Below are positions 62,110 to 64,000 of a stretch of DNA of 64,000 nucleotides, piece after piece (the stretch's first letter is position 1; every line of letters begins with the position of its first letter). The position numbers and the translations under genes are program-made. Origin of the DNA: Druceiella hillmani (lineage: Eukaryota > Arthropoda > Insecta > Lepidoptera > Hepialidae); assembly GCA_039881145.1 (NCBI GenBank), contig JAYKKI010000039.1, forward strand, positions 18,160,001-18,224,000, in the 5' to 3' direction. The notes under the pieces were generated by a model that was given only the letters and a program-made list of their open reading frames with translations, ran no database searches and had not been told where the DNA came from.

Positions 62110-62620
62110 AAGTAGCTAAAAGTCATCTTTTGTTCGTGTAAGCTTAGGCTTTGAAATAATGTGTGCAAAGGAAACACATTAAAAATGGAGATTTTGTTGT
62201 GAAAAACAAAGTCAAAGGATAATTAATTGTTCATGGTAAACATTTGTACAATTATCAGAAGCATTAAATGTCATTACAAGTATTTATAGGAAGTATGAAT
62301 GATTCAGAAGCATAGAATTTGGGTACCATAAGAGTTGAAATATAATGGAGATATAACAGGAAAAAACATTTAACAACATGTGATTGAAAGACAAAACTAA
62401 TTTTTTTGCATTAAATTATTACTCGTGACGAAGAATGGATTTATTTTGTCCCTAAATGAAGAAATTCATGGTCGAAAGTCCAGTAAAAAAATCAATATTT
62501 GGATTAAATTTTCCCACAAATATTTTTTTGGCAGGGAATTACATTTTAATTTTAATAGAATTGTGAATTTAATATAATTAGAATTGTTTAAAGCTCAAGA
62601 AAATATCGTATTAAAGTTTA
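62110..62620 (+). pseudogene. second mariner transposase fossil, N-terminal half
   Basis: Blocks in mariner order but shifting frame: NGDFVVKNKVKG (like the 'sGDfslenKpRsGRP' HTH linker, about 62184), EALNVITSIYRKYE (second HTH), KHRIWVP (the 'kWVPHEL' block, about 62310), then IITRDEEWIYFVPK (the 'ivTgDEkWIyfdnPk' block with the first catalytic Asp, about 62421) and NSWSKVQ. At least four frame changes or stops. The C-terminal half is missing. It is complementary in extent to the fossil at 21190 but clearly a different, older copy. Confidence 0.65.
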
Positions 62621-63481
62621 AGTCAGTACAGTACTTTATCATGGTTTTTATTAACTCTTTTATATTGATTTATGGAATGTTATAGAAACTTCTAGAACAT
62701 CTGTTCTATTAGCAACTGAATTTCAGTAAGTAAAGGCAAACAAGTTTTCACAAAAAAACCTTAGAATGCCATTGTTTCGTGCAAACCGTTTATGGCGAAG
62801 AGTGCGAAGCAGTACGTAAAATATGTGCACAGCGATGGGTGAAGATGTATTCTCCTATGACACAGGCAACCCTTAGTTTTAAAGTTTTAAGAAAAGACGT
62901 ACTGATCTCTCCGATAGTCTTCTTCCACAGTGTAACATTAAATTAAAAAATTATAACATCTTATCAAAACAGATCTCTGGTTATGTTTTTGTTACCTGAC
63001 AAAGCTACTCCCCATGCTCTCGAACTCCAATATAAAAATAACTTCACACTCTGATGAAGAGGTGGAAATATTATGTTTGACTACCACATGAACTAACTCA
63101 CTTTTAACCTTCGAAAAGGATAAACGTATGCATAGAGCTATCGAATATCCATCATGCCAATGGTTGGCAAAAATATCTTATTATGGAAATATCTAATTAC
63201 CCATGATACCCTCTGGATGCCTTGCCCGCCCCCCTCTCACATATGTTTCGCTCACTGATGGTTAATGTGAAAAAAAGTTAAGACACTATCCATCTTAAAC
63301 TCAAACTTACCTATTTTTTCAATCACAACACCCAACAAATTCTATTAGAAATTTCATCTCTGGATACACGTTGATTATAAGCAAAATATGAAGGTGGTGC
63401 TTACGTAATCCAAGATTGGTTTTATTAATTGTATGCAAAAAACAAAATAACTTTATAAACTAAGATAAGCCTGTTTATTAG
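62621..63481. other. stretch before the right-edge exon
   Basis: A short frame MPLFRANRLWRRVRSST (from about 62768) and another giving SDEEVEILCL (about 63050) could be exon pieces or relics. Neither has enough support. Confidence 0.3.
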
Positions 63482-63758
63482 TCGCCAACTTCAGCCATCT
63501 ATTAAAAAACAGCGAAAATTAAGCCAAGTACGTAATAATTCTTTGAGAACTGAAGATAATATAGGTGACGATCATCTTACTAATCACTTACTAACATTGT
63601 GCAGAACAAATCCAAAACGATTGGAAGACCATATTTATATAAAAAATATAAATGACATTAAATCCCGACCGACACACAGCTTTACAAATACTAAACTGCA
63701 AGTGAAAAGACTAAATACTTTACTAAAACTTATATCTAATTTAAATTGTTTCATATGG
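63482..63758 (+). CDS. candidate internal exon of an unknown gene
   Basis: An acceptor-like ctgtttattag ends at 63481 and a strong donor, ATATGG then GTAAGTTT, starts at 63759. Between them one frame stays open for the full 277 nt, encoding a basic, polar peptide (QRKLSQVRNNSLRTEDN, then THSFTNTKLQVKRLN). The composition is less Phe/Ile-driven than chance ORFs here. I do not recognise the family. The partner exons would lie upstream or beyond the window. It could also be a decayed mobile-element exon. Confidence 0.4.
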
Positions 63759-64000
63759 GTAAGTTTACAGAAAAGCCGTTTTGCTCAAATGCTATTTTGC
63801 AGTATTATATAATTTATTGAAATTTTTTTTAATACTTAATTTACGTTAATATTACTTATCCAATATAGTTTCAAATTACAGCAAAAATCGTAATAATTAT
63901 AGGATATCCTTATATGAATAACACCACACAACTCGATAAAGTTATTCATATGCTTATTATTTAGAAAATCTTAAACAGCAATATTTAGGTAACATTCCGT
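63759..64000. other. possible intron, window end
   Basis: AT-rich sequence after the predicted donor. No further exon recognised before the end. Confidence 0.35.

Overview
The window is AT-rich eukaryotic DNA, most probably from an insect and probably from a lepidopteran. The evidence is spliceosomal introns with GTAAGT-type donors, dozens of decayed non-LTR, mariner, hAT-like and BEL/Pao fragments, a tRNA-like SINE whose 3' part carries the 'ctatgcccagcagtgg' motif, and the 'cacagctagta' repeat ends common in Lepidoptera. The order is inferred from repeats and not proven. No bacterial genes, rRNA, tRNA or CRISPR array were found.

Only one convincing host gene is present, on the + strand at about 38.35-42.5 kb. 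It has a GC-richer promoter, a first exon whose coding part is only 'ATG G', a strikingly GC-rich second exon (39567-40307), two AT-rich internal exons (40586-40790 and 40950-41103) and two possible 3' ends. All junctions have GT/AG sites and compatible phases. The product looks like an arylamine N-acetyltransferase (NAT)-like protein with Cys, His and Asp in the expected order. Two oddities stand out: an in-frame TGA followed by C at codon 61, with no in-frame ATG before the catalytic Cys, and a 66-nt stop-free intron that allows at least three C-termini.

The rest is mostly repeats. Region 1-6.3 kb: a 24-bp array, a BEL/Pao integrase fragment, a helix-turn-helix-like fragment, a hairpin element, an 85-bp satellite and a LINE fragment. 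Region 6.3-14.5 kb: a short inverted-repeat element, LINE pieces, a tandem array alternating 61- and 74-bp units and a second hairpin copy. Region 14.5-24.3 kb: lepidopteran-type interspersed repeats, a MITE, LINE pieces, a mariner relic, a hairpin and a SINE. Region 24.3-35.4 kb: a 42-bp array, a second MITE copy, long TA arrays, a third hairpin copy and a 1.1-kb foldback element flanked on both sides by TA arrays. Region 42.5-64 kb: a repeat pair whose second copy precedes a BED/hAT-like relic, possible pogo-like and tyrosine-recombinase relics, two long decayed LINEs, a fourth hairpin copy, local duplications, a second mariner relic and, at the right edge, a plausible exon of an unknown gene.

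So the window is one small spliced gene in a sea of transposon debris. The features most worth following up are the UGA and alternative ends of the NAT-like gene, the four-copy hairpin family, the foldback element and several near-perfect hairpins that could be small-RNA precursors or MITE cores. All similarity calls are from reading translated sequence by eye; no database search was run.
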